From: Parabacteroides gordonii MS-1 = DSM 23371
GTDB lineage: Bacteria > Bacteroidota > Bacteroidia > Bacteroidales > Tannerellaceae
Length of the DNA stretch: 64,000 nt
Assembly: GCF_000969825.1 (NCBI RefSeq)
Contig: NZ_KQ033922.1
Coordinates: 53,196-117,195, forward strand
Direction: 5' to 3'
Below, in pieces: positions 44,603 to 54,370 of this stretch (position 1 is the first letter of the stretch; the number at the start of each line of letters is the position of its first letter). Under the pieces are notes generated by a model, which saw only the letters and a program-made list of their open reading frames with translations, was not told the DNA's origin and made no database searches. Both the position numbers and the translations under genes were made by a program.

Positions 44603-46813
44603 ATGAAATACTATTTTACTTTTTTATTGATGTTTTTCTGTTTTCAGTTGGATGCACAACGAATAGAACTATCTAACGAACGTATATTTTTGTTTACAAA
44701 TAAACCAGCATGTAAACAAGGAGATACTATACAAGTTTATGGTCAATTGTTGGCATCCGACAGGCAGTATACTCGATATAGTAATTACGTTTATGTGGAA
44801 TTATACAATAAGAAAGACTCTGTACTTCTCAGACTAAAAACGAAATGTAAGGCCAACGGTTCTTTTTCAGTTCCTTTTCAAGTAGACTATGATTGGGCCA
44901 ACTCTGTTTATTCTTTACGGGCTTATACTCGTTTGATGCAAAATTTTAATCCGGAAAGTTTTCCACAAATAGAGTTGCCTGTTGGAATGGAACTGTTTAT
45001 TCCAGAGGAAAATGTTCCAGGTGTAAAATGTTTTTTCTTTCCAGAAGGTGGACAATGGGTAAATGGGGAGATACAGAATATGACTGTTTATCTGACTGAT
45101 AGTCATGGATTATCTTTAGAAACACCTTTTTATATACTTAATCATACTGATACGGTTATCAATACGATATCTTTGGCTTCTGGTTTACAAACCATCCGTC
45201 TTTTACCTAAGGATGGTGATAATTTTGTATTACATGTAGCTTATCAGGGTGAAAAATTCATGTTCCCTTTGCCGGAAAGGAAGCTGGGACATACTTTGCA
45301 AAGTGTTATGAATAGGAATAAAATTAGCTATAAAGTCATTTCAGATGGAGAAAGAATAACAAAGGAACGACTTTTTATTTTCCGTCCGGTAAATGGACTG
45401 GAAGAAATAACACTGACAGAGCAACAAAATATGGGTATTCTGAATCTGCCACCAGAGGAAACCGGACTTTTTATTTTGTTTTTAATAGATGAATCTGCTA
45501 ATATTATTGCTCAGACTGTACATTGGAAAAACAATAAATGTCTTTCTATTGTATTAGAAAAAAAAGAATATTTGCCATCAGAAATCCTTAATTTACAAGT
45601 TGACTTGTCGATGGATAGCGTTCTTTTGTATCATCGTATTGTAAAAAGAAGACAGATTGCTAAACCTGCTATTTTGCAGACTGATTTAGAAAGCGAATTA
45701 TTTTCTCCTATACCTTTCCCTAAAAATTATTTGATAAAAAATCCCGGTGAAGTTACTCAAGATGTAGAGGCATGGCTACGTAGTACCCGTTTTATCCGTT
45801 TTTATCCGGCTAATATAGTTGATAAAGATTTTCACTATCGCTATCAACCGGAAACTGTCAACTTGTTTACTGGTAAAATCACTTATAAAAATGGTAAGCC
45901 ATTAAAAGGAGGAAGCATTGTGGCTTACAATTCAGTTACTAATAAAGTTGACGGTGGAGAAGTTGCATCAGATGGGCGGTACATTATACCTGTATCTGAC
46001 TTCGAAGATGGTGATTATTTCTTTTTGCAGGCACATCCGGTGAAAGGAACTGCCGGATTTTATGAATATATTCCGGATAATGACACATTCCCATCTATAG
46101 TTAGTCACCTACAATCTTATTATTCGGATCGAAAATATGCTGAGGTAGGTGTAAGTTATCAGGATAGTTCTGGCTTTATCTATCAAGTTGATGAGTTTGG
46201 CAATCGGGGCTTTATTATGCCGGAAATAACTGTAAAAGCGAGAATTAAACAAGATAAGTTTGTCTCTACCGAGAAATTCTATAATGTCAGTTATTTTGAT
46301 GAAGAAGAAATGGATAAACGTAATTACGTGAAAATAGAAGATATTTTTGCTGATATTCCTGGTGTCTCTTTTTTTTGGTCTACTGTTATAGATGAGCTTG
46401 GCAAAGAGAAGCAAATACCAAGATTAATTAGTTTGAGAGGGATGAGTACGCTAAGTGGCGGTGATTTGATTGTATTATTAGATGGACAAAGAATACCTTT
46501 GGAAGAAGTTATACATATGCTTCCTCCTCGCGATATTGCATCTGTTGAACTGCTTAAGCCCTGGCAAACCAATGCTTTGACGTATGGTGCAATTCATGGT
46601 GCTTTAGTTATAAAAACAAGGGAAGGGGTACGATCTGTCGATATCTCCAGTAAAGGTTTCTATTATTATCCTTTGGGACTTATACAAGGAAAAGGGTATT
46701 CCAATACAGCTATTCAGGCTCCATCTACCTCAGGTTTGTATGATTTATTGATTGATATGGTTACATTGGAAGGAATGGTATATTCTTACAGGTTCCCGTT
46801 TACTGTCCATTAA
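44603..46813 (+). CDS. secreted MG2-like protein with TonB-plug-like C-terminal domain
   Basis: 736 residues with a signal peptide (1-18, ending LDA-Q). The first half begins RIELSNERIFLFTNKPACKQGDTIQVYG, the style of MG2/alpha-2-macroglobulin-like beta domains. A carboxypeptidase-regulatory-like stretch (FTGKITYKNGKPLKGGSIVAYN) lies near 425. Near 610-670 the segments LISLRGMSTL, LIVLLDGQRIPLEEV, IASVELLKP and GALVIKTREG match a TonB plug domain without a barrel. Such proteins are widespread in Bacteroidetes and of unknown function. The gene is visibly more AT-rich than serC or the peptidase nearby. Confidence 0.7.
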   Translation: MKYYFTFLLMFFCFQLDAQRIELSNERIFLFTNKPACKQGDTIQVYGQLLASDRQYTRYSNYVYVELYNKKDSVLLRLKTKCKANGSFSVPFQVDYDWANSVYSLRAYTRLMQNFNPESFPQIELPVGMELFIPEENVPGVKCFFFPEGGQWVNGEIQNMTVYLTDSHGLSLETPFYILNHTDTVINTISLASGLQTIRLLPKDGDNFVLHVAYQGEKFMFPLPERKLGHTLQSVMNRNKISYKVISDGERITKERLFIFRPVNGLEEITLTEQQNMGILNLPPEETGLFILFLIDESANIIAQTVHWKNNKCLSIVLEKKEYLPSEILNLQVDLSMDSVLLYHRIVKRRQIAKPAILQTDLESELFSPIPFPKNYLIKNPGEVTQDVEAWLRSTRFIRFYPANIVDKDFHYRYQPETVNLFTGKITYKNGKPLKGGSIVAYNSVTNKVDGGEVASDGRYIIPVSDFEDGDYFFLQAHPVKGTAGFYEYIPDNDTFPSIVSHLQSYYSDRKYAEVGVSYQDSSGFIYQVDEFGNRGFIMPEITVKARIKQDKFVSTEKFYNVSYFDEEEMDKRNYVKIEDIFADIPGVSFFWSTVIDELGKEKQIPRLISLRGMSTLSGGDLIVLLDGQRIPLEEVIHMLPPRDIASVELLKPWQTNALTYGAIHGALVIKTREGVRSVDISSKGFYYYPLGLIQGKGYSNTAIQAPSTSGLYDLLIDMVTLEGMVYSYRFPFTVH

Positions 46814-46873
46814 CTGAAGGTATTTGCTGACTAAAGTAGAGAATGGTAAAACATACTAGTATTATAATAAATG

Positions 46874-46906
46874 AAAAGGGATTATCCGGTAACGAATATC
46901 CCTTTT
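46874..46906. terminator. hairpin between converging genes
   Basis: AAAAGGGAT (46874-46882) pairs with ATCCCTTTT (46898-46906). It can serve both the plug-domain gene and the SPOR gene. Confidence 0.6.
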
Positions 46907-46960
46907 CCAATGCTGATAATAAGCTATTTACTTAAATGTAAAATCTTTATTGTCTTGTTT

Positions 46961-47452
46961 TTAGTACTGTCTTTCCAGTAACCATGCATCCTGGAAATTA
47001 GGAGCATACTTTGCTTTGATAGCGTCGCGGCTGTCGGCTGCATCAGCTTTGTCATTGAAGCTGGCAACGATTACGCGTAACATACCTTGTTCGTTTTCAC
47101 CTAATACAGCGTTGTAGCCATCATTCTGCATACGTTCTTTCAGGGCGTAAGCATTTGTTTTGTTCTTGAAGCTACCGATCACTACACTGTAACGTTTCAG
47201 ACGGCTTGCGTCTTCACCTTGTGCAGCATTGATCCGTTCCGCACGTGTGGTTGCAGTCGAAGTTCTGGGTTTGGAAACCGGAGCGACTTCCTCTACCACC
47301 TCTTCTTCTTGTTCTACTACCTCAACAGGAGCTGTAGATTCTTTTTCTTTGGCCTGTTCGTAAGCAGCCTTATAAGCACTCTGTTTAGGTTTACATGAGC
47401 CGAATGCTAATACCATACTTATAGCGGCTCCAAATAACCAAATCTTATTCAT
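46961..47452 (-). CDS. SPOR-domain lipoprotein
   Basis: 163 residues. The lipobox is LAFGSCKPK (Cys about 20), followed by an acidic low-complexity linker (about 35-60, rich in Glu and Val) and a C-terminal SPOR domain starting YSVVIGSFKNKTNAYALKERM. SPOR domains bind denuded peptidoglycan glycan strands at the division site, so a role in cell-wall processing or division is likely. A TATCTTTG -7 box at 47479-47486 (minus) precedes it. It is divergent from the S9 peptidase gene 80 bases away. Confidence 0.85.
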   Translation of the reverse strand: MNKIWLFGAAISMVLAFGSCKPKQSAYKAAYEQAKEKESTAPVEVVEQEEEVVEEVAPVSKPRTSTATTRAERINAAQGEDASRLKRYSVVIGSFKNKTNAYALKERMQNDGYNAVLGENEQGMLRVIVASFNDKADAADSRDAIKAKYAPNFQDAWLLERQY

Positions 47453-47478
47453 ACTGTTCAGTTCTTAAATTACTTGTG

Positions 47479-47486
47479 CAAAGATA
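47479..47486 (-). promoter_or_regulatory. -7 box of the SPOR gene
   Basis: TATCTTTG on the minus strand, 27 bases before the ATG at 47452. Confidence 0.4.
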
Positions 47487-47537
47487 TAAATTATATTTAC
47501 TAATTTCGCACACAGAATATAATATATTATAATGTAC

Positions 47538-49646
47538 ATGAATAAATCTATTGCAACAATGGTTATGGCAACATCCGTATTACTAGGTGCTTGTAACCAG
47601 GATGCTAAAAAAGCAGAGGACACAAGACCCGTTATCGGACGTTCGGAAATCAAGATTACCGACGGACGGATGACACCCGAAGCTCTTTGGGCTATGGGAC
47701 GTATCGGAGGAATGAATGTTTCTCCGGACGGACAGAAAGTGGTTTATACGGTCGCTTATTACAGTGTGCCGTTGAACACAAGTAACCGGGAAGTGTTTGT
47801 TATGAACGCTGACGGATCTGATAACAAGCAGATCACGCACACTCCCTTCTCGGAAAATGAAGCTACCTGGATCAAAGGCGGTACAAAGATCGCTTTCCTT
47901 TCAGGCCAAAGCGGTAGCAGCCAGCTCTGGGAAATGAACCCGGACGGAACCGACCGCAAACAACTCTCCGACTATGACGGTGATATCGAAGGTTTTGCCT
48001 TCTCGCCCGACGAAAAGAAAGTCCTCTTTATCTCGCAGGTAAAGACGGTACCGAGCACAGCCGACAAATATCCGGATCTGGATAAAGCGACCGGTGTCAT
48101 TGTCACCGACCTGATGTACAAGCATTGGGACGAATGGGTGACAACTGCCCCGCATCCTTTTGTCGCCGACTTCGATGGCAGCAAGATCAGCAATCCGGTC
48201 GATGTGATGGAAGGCGAACTGTTTGAATCGCCGTTGAAACCTTTCGGCGGTATCGAACAACTGGCATGGAATACCACGTCCGACAAGGTAGCGTATACCA
48301 GCCGTAAGAAAACGGGAAAAGAATACAGCCTTTCTACCAACTCCGATATTTATGTATATGATCTGAATACCCGGCAGACTGTAAATATCAGTGAAGGGAT
48401 GATGGGATACGATACCAACCCGCAGTATTCGCCTGATGGTAAAAGTATTGCCTGGTTAAGTATGGAGCACGATGGCTACGAGTCTGATCAGAACCGTTTG
48501 ATGGTGATGAACCTTGAAACAGGCGAAAAGACTTTCGTAAGTAAGGCTTTCGACTCCAGTGTCGACGGATTCTGCTGGAGTAACGATGCCCGGACAATCT
48601 ATTTCACCGGTGTATGGCATGGTGAGACTCAGGTATATCAGATCGATTTGGCGGCAAACAATACGATTACTCCGTTGACAAGCGGAATGTATGATTATGA
48701 GGGCGTAACTTTGTGTGGCAACAACAAGCTGCTGGCAAAACGTCACTCCATGAGCATGGGGGATGAGATCTATGCGATCGCTCTCGATGGAGATCATGCC
48801 GTTACTCAACTGACAACTGAAAACCAGCACATCTACGACCAGCTGACAATGGGTAAAGTAGAAGAACGTTGGATGAAGACAACCGATGGCAAGGATATGC
48901 TTACCTGGGTGATCTATCCTGCCAACTTCGACCCGAATAAGAAATATCCTACCTTGCTGTTCTGCCAGGGTGGCCCGCAGAGTCCGGTCAGCCAGTTCTG
49001 GTCTTATCGTTGGAACTTCCAGATCATGGCAGCCAACGATTATATTATCGTAGCGCCGAACCGTCGTGGTTTGCCGGGCTTCGGTAAAGAATGGAACGAA
49101 GCCATCAGCGGCGATTATGGTGGCCAGTGTATGAAGGATTACTTTACGGCTATCGACGAAATGGCGAAAGAACCGTATGTAGATAACGATCGCCTGGGTT
49201 GTGTAGGTGCCAGCTTCGGCGGTTTCTCCGTATATTGGTTAGCCGGTCACCACAACAAACGCTTCAAGGCTTTCATTGCCCACGATGGCATCTTCAATAT
49301 GGAAATGCAATATCTGGAAACAGAAGAAATGTGGTTTGCCAACTGGGATATGGGCGGCGCTTACTGGGAAAAGAATAATCCGGTGGCTCAGCGTACATTC
49401 GCCAACTCTCCGCATTTGTTTGTAGATAAATGGGATACCCCGATCCTCTGTATCCACGGAGAAAAAGACTACCGTATCCTTGCCGGTCAGGGAATGGCTG
49501 CTTTCAATGCTGCCGTGCTTCGCGGCGTTCCTGCCGAACTGTTGATCTATCCGGATGAAAACCACTGGGTATTGAAACCGCAGAACGGCGTACTATGGCA
49601 ACGTACTTTCTTCGAATGGCTGGATCAGTGGTTGAAGAAAAACTAA
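47538..49646 (+). CDS. S9-family peptidase, dipeptidyl-peptidase 5-like
   Basis: About 702 residues. The signal ends in SVLLGACNQ, a lipobox. A beta-propeller with PD40-like strands (VSPDGQKVVYT, FSPDEKKVLFI, YSPDGKSIAWL) occupies roughly 45-400, and an alpha/beta-hydrolase domain the C-terminal third. The triad is visible: Ser about 559 in GASFGG, Asp about 640 in GEKDYRI, His about 673 in ENHWV. This fits DPP5 of Porphyromonas gingivalis, which releases dipeptides in the periplasm, but substrate specificity is inferred. Two Met codons (47532 and 47538) are possible starts. It is a single-gene unit ending at a strong hairpin. Confidence 0.88.
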   Translation: MNKSIATMVMATSVLLGACNQDAKKAEDTRPVIGRSEIKITDGRMTPEALWAMGRIGGMNVSPDGQKVVYTVAYYSVPLNTSNREVFVMNADGSDNKQITHTPFSENEATWIKGGTKIAFLSGQSGSSQLWEMNPDGTDRKQLSDYDGDIEGFAFSPDEKKVLFISQVKTVPSTADKYPDLDKATGVIVTDLMYKHWDEWVTTAPHPFVADFDGSKISNPVDVMEGELFESPLKPFGGIEQLAWNTTSDKVAYTSRKKTGKEYSLSTNSDIYVYDLNTRQTVNISEGMMGYDTNPQYSPDGKSIAWLSMEHDGYESDQNRLMVMNLETGEKTFVSKAFDSSVDGFCWSNDARTIYFTGVWHGETQVYQIDLAANNTITPLTSGMYDYEGVTLCGNNKLLAKRHSMSMGDEIYAIALDGDHAVTQLTTENQHIYDQLTMGKVEERWMKTTDGKDMLTWVIYPANFDPNKKYPTLLFCQGGPQSPVSQFWSYRWNFQIMAANDYIIVAPNRRGLPGFGKEWNEAISGDYGGQCMKDYFTAIDEMAKEPYVDNDRLGCVGASFGGFSVYWLAGHHNKRFKAFIAHDGIFNMEMQYLETEEMWFANWDMGGAYWEKNNPVAQRTFANSPHLFVDKWDTPILCIHGEKDYRILAGQGMAAFNAAVLRGVPAELLIYPDENHWVLKPQNGVLWQRTFFEWLDQWLKKN

Positions 49647-49666
49647 TATAAATTAAGAGTATATTT

Positions 49667-49714
49667 AAAAGCTCGTATTAAGGAAACGCAACAACCTTAA
49701 TACGAGCTTTTTGT
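49667..49714 (+). terminator. terminator after the S9 peptidase
   Basis: Perfect 17-base arms (49667-49683 and 49695-49711) with an 11-base loop and a T-rich tail. It lies between converging genes. Confidence 0.85.
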
Positions 49715-49727
49715 ATTCACTCTCCTG

Positions 49728-52382
49728 TCAGAACATCACCTTTACCACTTTATCTCCGACCTTGACGATGAAAGTGCCGGAAGGCATTGGGAGACGGGTG
49801 TCGCCTGCAACCAGTTCCCGGCTGTGCAGAAGGAGACCGGAGAAAGAATAGACAGATACGGTTTCCGGTTGCGGGACATGGATGTCTAAGATACCCTTCG
49901 ATGCTCTGATATTAATGCCGTCAGCCTCAACTGTGCCGTTAGCTACCGAACCGGTATTCTTTACAACGCCATCGATAAATATTTCCACATTGCTTCGTAC
50001 ATATTTTATAAGGTATGCTCCATCGCTTGTACGGGGTGTAATCGTTTCGCCCCGATCGGTTGTGACGATAGGGGTCGACTGGTCGTATTCGGGGGCGAGT
50101 GTCAGGTAAAAGCGGAAACTGCTCCAACTTTCTACCTCGTATTCGCCGGCTTCGGGATCGGTCGTAATGCCTTCTACTTGCGGGAGTATGACTGAATAAT
50201 AGGTTATCGGATAATCCGGGCCCGGCCCTGGTTCTGGATTTGGTTCCGGTTCTGGCTCCGGAATCTTACTGAATGTCGCTTCCACTTTTACATCAGAGTT
50301 GACAATATAGGCATCGCCTGAAGTAAAATCCGTATCGTTCACTTTTAGGCTGGCTAAGTTATATCCTGTATTGGGAGTAGCAGTGATAGTTAGAACCATA
50401 CCTCCGGAAATGGACGAACCTGCCGGGATAGAATTCCGGGTAGGAGACGATACGGTTATTGTACCATTCTGTGGTGTGTCGTATGTAAGGGTAAAAGCTA
50501 AGAAATCAGACTTGGGAATATTGGGTTGTACCGGTTTTTCCGGTTGACTGCCCCCTGTGTTTTCGCCAAAGGCTTTTAATATCGGAAGGTTTGTGCCGGA
50601 AGGGTCGAACGACCAAACGTTTGTATCGTCCCATTGGTCGAAGGCGTTTCCTGTGTCTTTCGTAAAGTTATTAGAAGTGAGATCGTCTCCGTCTTTGCCG
50701 GCGGCATCACTATCCCAATTGCCGGGGATAAGGGGGCTGGCAAAATTCGAGGTGAGTGTACCGCTATTATCGGCCATTATGCGACCGAAGTATACTTCGC
50801 TAGAGGCTTTCAGTTGAAGCTCGTTTTCTGTAATATCGCCTATTCCTTCTTTATTTAAGGCTATACAATGGGTAATACTTCCATCCTGATTCAGACCGGC
50901 TATTCCACCTGCAGCAAAGTTTGAACTTATCTTGCCTGTGGCATAACAATTCTGGATGGATGTAATCTGAGTTTCCCCATTCCTAGCACCTAGCCCGACA
51001 ATCCCTCCGGCAAAGGCTTGTGCTTTTCCCTCTTTCTTTGCTATTACGTCTGTCGCCGAGATACAATCTTCTATCGTTTCATATGTTGCATATGCGGCAA
51101 TTCCTCCGGCATAACTTCCTGTTAGGTCATTGCCGGTTATATTCCCGGATGCATAACATTTCTTAATGCTGCCAAAGCATATCCTTCCGGCAATACCTCC
51201 TGCTATAGGAGCAGTTATATCACCAGAACTCCAACATTCCGATATATTGAAAGGAGCAGTCGTAAGTCTATATCCTAAAATTCCTCCTGCTGACTTTAAG
51301 GATGTTACTGAAGTTGTATTGTAACAATTAGTAACCAGTCCTCCAGCATAATTATATCCTATGATACCACCAGCATAACCTCCGGTTTCTTTGGTGGAAA
51401 TAGTTCCTTGGGTTGAACACTTTTCAACGGTTCCCTTATAATGGTATCCAACAATTCCTCCGGCATGAGCTCCTGCTGAGATATCTACATGAACGGTACA
51501 TTCGGATATTGTGCTGGTTCTGGGAGAGCCACCGACAGCTTGTAAATCGCTTGCGCCGGAAATACCACCGGCATAACTGTTAGGAGTGTCATCCTTCCGC
51601 TCATCGACAGCCATAACGGAACCTGAATATTGGCAATTAGTGATAGATGAACCTGTATTTATTCCGATAATCCCTCCGGCAGAAAGGGCTGAAGCATTCG
51701 AAAGAACTGCTTTTACATCGGTGGTAATGTTACAATCCGTTATCTCACTACCTATTAATTGTCCGACTAGGCCGCCTACAACTAATTGAATGGAACTGGG
51801 TTCATCACCTGTTATGTTTCCTCCTTTTACCCCACATTTTGTTATTTTACTATTCGTAATATAACCGGCCAGTGTACCGATATTATCCACACCTTGCACA
51901 TGTAAATCTGTTGATGCTATTTCGATCTGTAAATTTTGAACACTACCATTCTCTATACGCCCAAATAAACCGGCATAATTATTATCATCGGTACTAATGG
52001 CAGCTAGATTACGGATCGTCTTTTCATCTCCATCCAATATACCTTTGAAAGGATTGCTGTTGTTTTTGCCGATAGGTGTCCATGCCTGCTCCCCTAAGTC
52101 TATATCTTCCGTCAGCTTAAAATAAACACCTTGAAAGTTTGTTTTACCGTTTATCGTCCCTCCGTTTTCCAGTGTAAGCTCTTTTCCTCCGGCATTCGTT
52201 TGTTGTGCCAGGTAAGCAAGTTCCGAAGCCGAGGCGATTTCGATCGGATTATCTTCCGTACCGGTTCCGTTGCCGACATTGACTATTTTAGTTGCAGCTG
52301 TACCATCCCAGGCTGTGGTTTGCGCCTGGGTTACGATGGAACAAATAAGAAAAGAAATAAGATAAATCACATTCTTTGCCAT
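49728..52382 (-). CDS. GLUG-repeat surface protein with C-terminal sorting-like domain
   Basis: 884 residues with signal peptide (1-20, ending VTQA-Q). Residues about 100-530 hold a dozen or more repeats of the GLUG type (NYAGLFGRIENGSV, SYAGGISG, HAGGIVGYHYKGTV, GYAGGIIGYNYAGG), typical of bacterial adhesin-like beta-helical proteins. Then follow an InlB-like divergent repeat (about 630-700), a Pro-Glu-rich linker (PEPEPEPNPEPGPGPDYP near 715) and a C-terminal domain of about 70 residues (SVYSFSGLLLHSRELV ... SGTFIVKVGDKVVKVMF) that resembles type IX secretion sorting domains. It is preceded by RNA copy 2 and a good promoter. Confidence 0.8.
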   Translation of the reverse strand: MAKNVIYLISFLICSIVTQAQTTAWDGTAATKIVNVGNGTGTEDNPIEIASASELAYLAQQTNAGGKELTLENGGTINGKTNFQGVYFKLTEDIDLGEQAWTPIGKNNSNPFKGILDGDEKTIRNLAAISTDDNNYAGLFGRIENGSVQNLQIEIASTDLHVQGVDNIGTLAGYITNSKITKCGVKGGNITGDEPSSIQLVVGGLVGQLIGSEITDCNITTDVKAVLSNASALSAGGIIGINTGSSITNCQYSGSVMAVDERKDDTPNSYAGGISGASDLQAVGGSPRTSTISECTVHVDISAGAHAGGIVGYHYKGTVEKCSTQGTISTKETGGYAGGIIGYNYAGGLVTNCYNTTSVTSLKSAGGILGYRLTTAPFNISECWSSGDITAPIAGGIAGRICFGSIKKCYASGNITGNDLTGSYAGGIAAYATYETIEDCISATDVIAKKEGKAQAFAGGIVGLGARNGETQITSIQNCYATGKISSNFAAGGIAGLNQDGSITHCIALNKEGIGDITENELQLKASSEVYFGRIMADNSGTLTSNFASPLIPGNWDSDAAGKDGDDLTSNNFTKDTGNAFDQWDDTNVWSFDPSGTNLPILKAFGENTGGSQPEKPVQPNIPKSDFLAFTLTYDTPQNGTITVSSPTRNSIPAGSSISGGMVLTITATPNTGYNLASLKVNDTDFTSGDAYIVNSDVKVEATFSKIPEPEPEPNPEPGPGPDYPITYYSVILPQVEGITTDPEAGEYEVESWSSFRFYLTLAPEYDQSTPIVTTDRGETITPRTSDGAYLIKYVRSNVEIFIDGVVKNTGSVANGTVEADGINIRASKGILDIHVPQPETVSVYSFSGLLLHSRELVAGDTRLPMPSGTFIVKVGDKVVKVMF

Positions 52383-52447
52383 AAATCACATGTTGTCCGT
52401 TGGTTTGCCGGACTTTAGGATCCATCAGTTCCCGGAGTGGATGGTTA

Positions 52448-52720
52448 TAAAAATAAAGAAGGCGTAGGAACTGTTGATATATCTCCGTTTGAGGCCTTCG
52501 ACTGCCCTATATACCGATATAAACAACAACCCACGCCCTTTATTGAAATATAAGTATGGTTAGCACATACTTGTATATAACAAAGAAAGGAACGTGAGCG
52601 TTCTTGTTGTCTATTATCCGGTATATATGAAAGTGTCGAAGTTTCAAACAGAGGATAATATCTTAAAAACGCTTCTCGTAATCAATAAAATGTACCTTCC
52701 GGTATCGCTATACCGGGGTA
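52448..52720 (-). ncRNA. structured RNA, copy 2 (paired with 472-748)
   Basis: Minus strand. The 5' hairpin has GUACC/GGUAC outside and CCGGUAU/AUACCGG inside around an AGCG loop, followed by GAAGG. A second hairpin AAGUAUG/CAUACUU is followed by CUUAUAU. The 3' hairpin GGCGUGGG.../...CCUACGCC (52537 to 52461) encloses GGGCA-nUCGAAGGCC, and the tail is T-rich (52447-52460). The total length of about 270 bases equals copy 1, and stems are kept while sequences differ. The GLUG protein gene starts 66 bases downstream. Confidence 0.5.
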
Positions 52721-52726
52721 CAGGGG

Positions 52727-52758
52727 CAAAAGTAGAGAGAACCTTCCGATTATGCAAA
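52727..52758 (-). promoter_or_regulatory. promoter of RNA copy 2 / GLUG protein gene
   Basis: On the minus strand TTTG, a 20-base spacer and TACTTTTG (52727-52734) fit the Bacteroidetes -33/-7 pair. Transcription would start near 52720. Confidence 0.55.
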
Positions 52759-52838
52759 CAAAAGTGAATCAATTTTCTGCATCCGTTGAAAACAGAGTGC
52801 TGATAAATACCTGGCATTACATATTGATATTGATAAAA

Positions 52839-53368
52839 CAACTATCATACTATCACTTTTACTTATAATATATTGTATGTAAGTATTTTAACTTGTGATA
52901 GTTAGTCAATTTAACCATCACTTATCTATCACACTACTATCACTCCCTACATAAAAAGTTACATAGGTAGTATCTTATTTTGAGTAAGTATATGACTGAA
53001 GTTCAATGATATAGTAATATATGTTGTTTGACATCCGGGTGTCGAGGGTGTCGAGATCCGGGTGTGAGCATCGTCAACATGGGGGTGTGAAATAGGCTGA
53101 AACGGGCATCTTGATAACAAGAAGTCTGCATCCGGGTGAATTAAGTCTATATGTTTTTTGCAAATAGATAGGGAGCAAACGAAGTATAAGATGCCATGCA
53201 TAGGCGTAACAAGCATTGATACGCAGTTAAAGAATGTTGCCGCTTGGTTAAAATACAGTTAAAGTGATGGTTGCGTGATAGATGAGTGATAGTTAAATTG
53301 ACTAACTATCACGGGGTAATCTCCTGATATATAATTGTATATCTCGTAAAGTGATAGTGTGATAGTTG
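52839..53368. repeat. 530-bp region with about 108-bp imperfect inverted terminal repeats
   Basis: The left arm (52839-52947) and right arm (53261-53368) are imperfect inverted copies over their whole length, with a perfect 21-bp core (52895-52915 and 53292-53312) and many internal TATCAC steps. The 310-bp centre contains three CATCCGGGTG/ATCCGGGTG copies (53033-53135) and no convincing gene. It looks like a MITE or remnant of an inserted element. It lies between RNA copy 2 and rluF. Confidence 0.6.
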
Positions 53369-53429
53369 ATTTGACTAAAACATTATAGGTAGCCTTCGCA
53401 AACAGACTAGGGTAATGCCTGAATACCGG

Positions 53430-54338
53430 TTATCTCGAACGTCTTTGCGTTTTGCTTTTAGGATTGAAAGAAGTCTTTCTTCCGGCTGCCGGTTTGCCCG
53501 GTTTAAAGTTGCCCGTTGCCGGCCGTTCCTTTTTAGCGGGAGAAGACTTGACCGGTTGACTTTTGGTAATCGTACTGTTTTTAGGAGTAGTACTCCTTGC
53601 TGGCTTGCCTTTCTTGGCAGACGCTTCTTCTGTTTTTACCGAGTTGGCGATCTTCTTATATAAAGTCTCTGTCTCGGCAGGAGTCAGGTCGCGGTATTGT
53701 CCGATTTTCAGATCGTTCAGATGGATGTGCATGATACGTGTGCGTTGCAGCTTGGTTACATTATACCCCAGATACTCGCACATACGGCGGATCTGGCGGT
53801 TCAATCCCTGACGCAAAACGATTGTAAATGAATGGGTTCCTTTTTGGGTAAGTTCGCATTTGCGCGTAACGACTCCCAGGATCGGGATGCCGCCTTGCAT
53901 GCGTTTAATGAAATCGGCTGTAACCGGCTTGTCTACCGTTACGAAATATTCCTTGTCGTGATTGTTGTTGACACGCAATATCTTGTTGACTATATCGCCC
54001 TCATTGGTGAGTAGTAATAATCCCTGTGAATCTTTGTCCAACCGTCCGATCGGAAAGATACGTTCGGAATGTCCGATGGCATTCACTATATTATCCTTTT
54101 CAGCAGGATCGGTCGTGCTTACAATGCCTACCGGCTTATTGTAAGCAATGATAATAGACTCCGCCTTGCCGCTGATGATCTCACCAAATACCCTAACCAC
54201 CTGTCCGGGTAAGACCTGGGTTCCCATTTCTACCTTTTTTCCGTCAAGGGTGACTGCGCCTTGCTCGATATATTTGTCAGCCTCACGTCGCGAACAGAAT
54301 CCGCTTTCGCTAATGTATTTATTTATTCGTATTTGCAT
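53430..54338 (-). CDS. rluF: 23S rRNA pseudouridine synthase RluF-like
   Basis: 302 residues from the ATG at 54338; the frame is open to 54419, but the S4 domain starts at 54338 and a -7 box lies inside the extra part. It has an N-terminal S4 RNA-binding domain (MQIRINKYISESGFCSRREADKYI, here only described in part), then the RluB/RluF catalytic domain with GRLDKDSQGLLLLT, where the Asp is catalytic, and LRQGLNRQIRRMCEYLG. The last 75 residues are Lys/Ser/Pro/Arg-rich and disordered, a tail common in Bacteroidetes versions. It modifies 23S rRNA, probably U2604 by analogy with E. coli. Confidence 0.88.
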   Translation of the reverse strand: MQIRINKYISESGFCSRREADKYIEQGAVTLDGKKVEMGTQVLPGQVVRVFGEIISGKAESIIIAYNKPVGIVSTTDPAEKDNIVNAIGHSERIFPIGRLDKDSQGLLLLTNEGDIVNKILRVNNNHDKEYFVTVDKPVTADFIKRMQGGIPILGVVTRKCELTQKGTHSFTIVLRQGLNRQIRRMCEYLGYNVTKLQRTRIMHIHLNDLKIGQYRDLTPAETETLYKKIANSVKTEEASAKKGKPARSTTPKNSTITKSQPVKSSPAKKERPATGNFKPGKPAAGRKTSFNPKSKTQRRSR

Positions 54339-54370
54339 AGTGAAATTAGGAATCTGATTTGGTGAAGGCG

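Noticed and set aside
52959..53216. 85-residue ORF inside the inverted-repeat element
   Set aside because: No recognisable domain, rich in His and Cys by chance reading of the ATCCGGGTG repeats, and not supported by a promoter or RBS.
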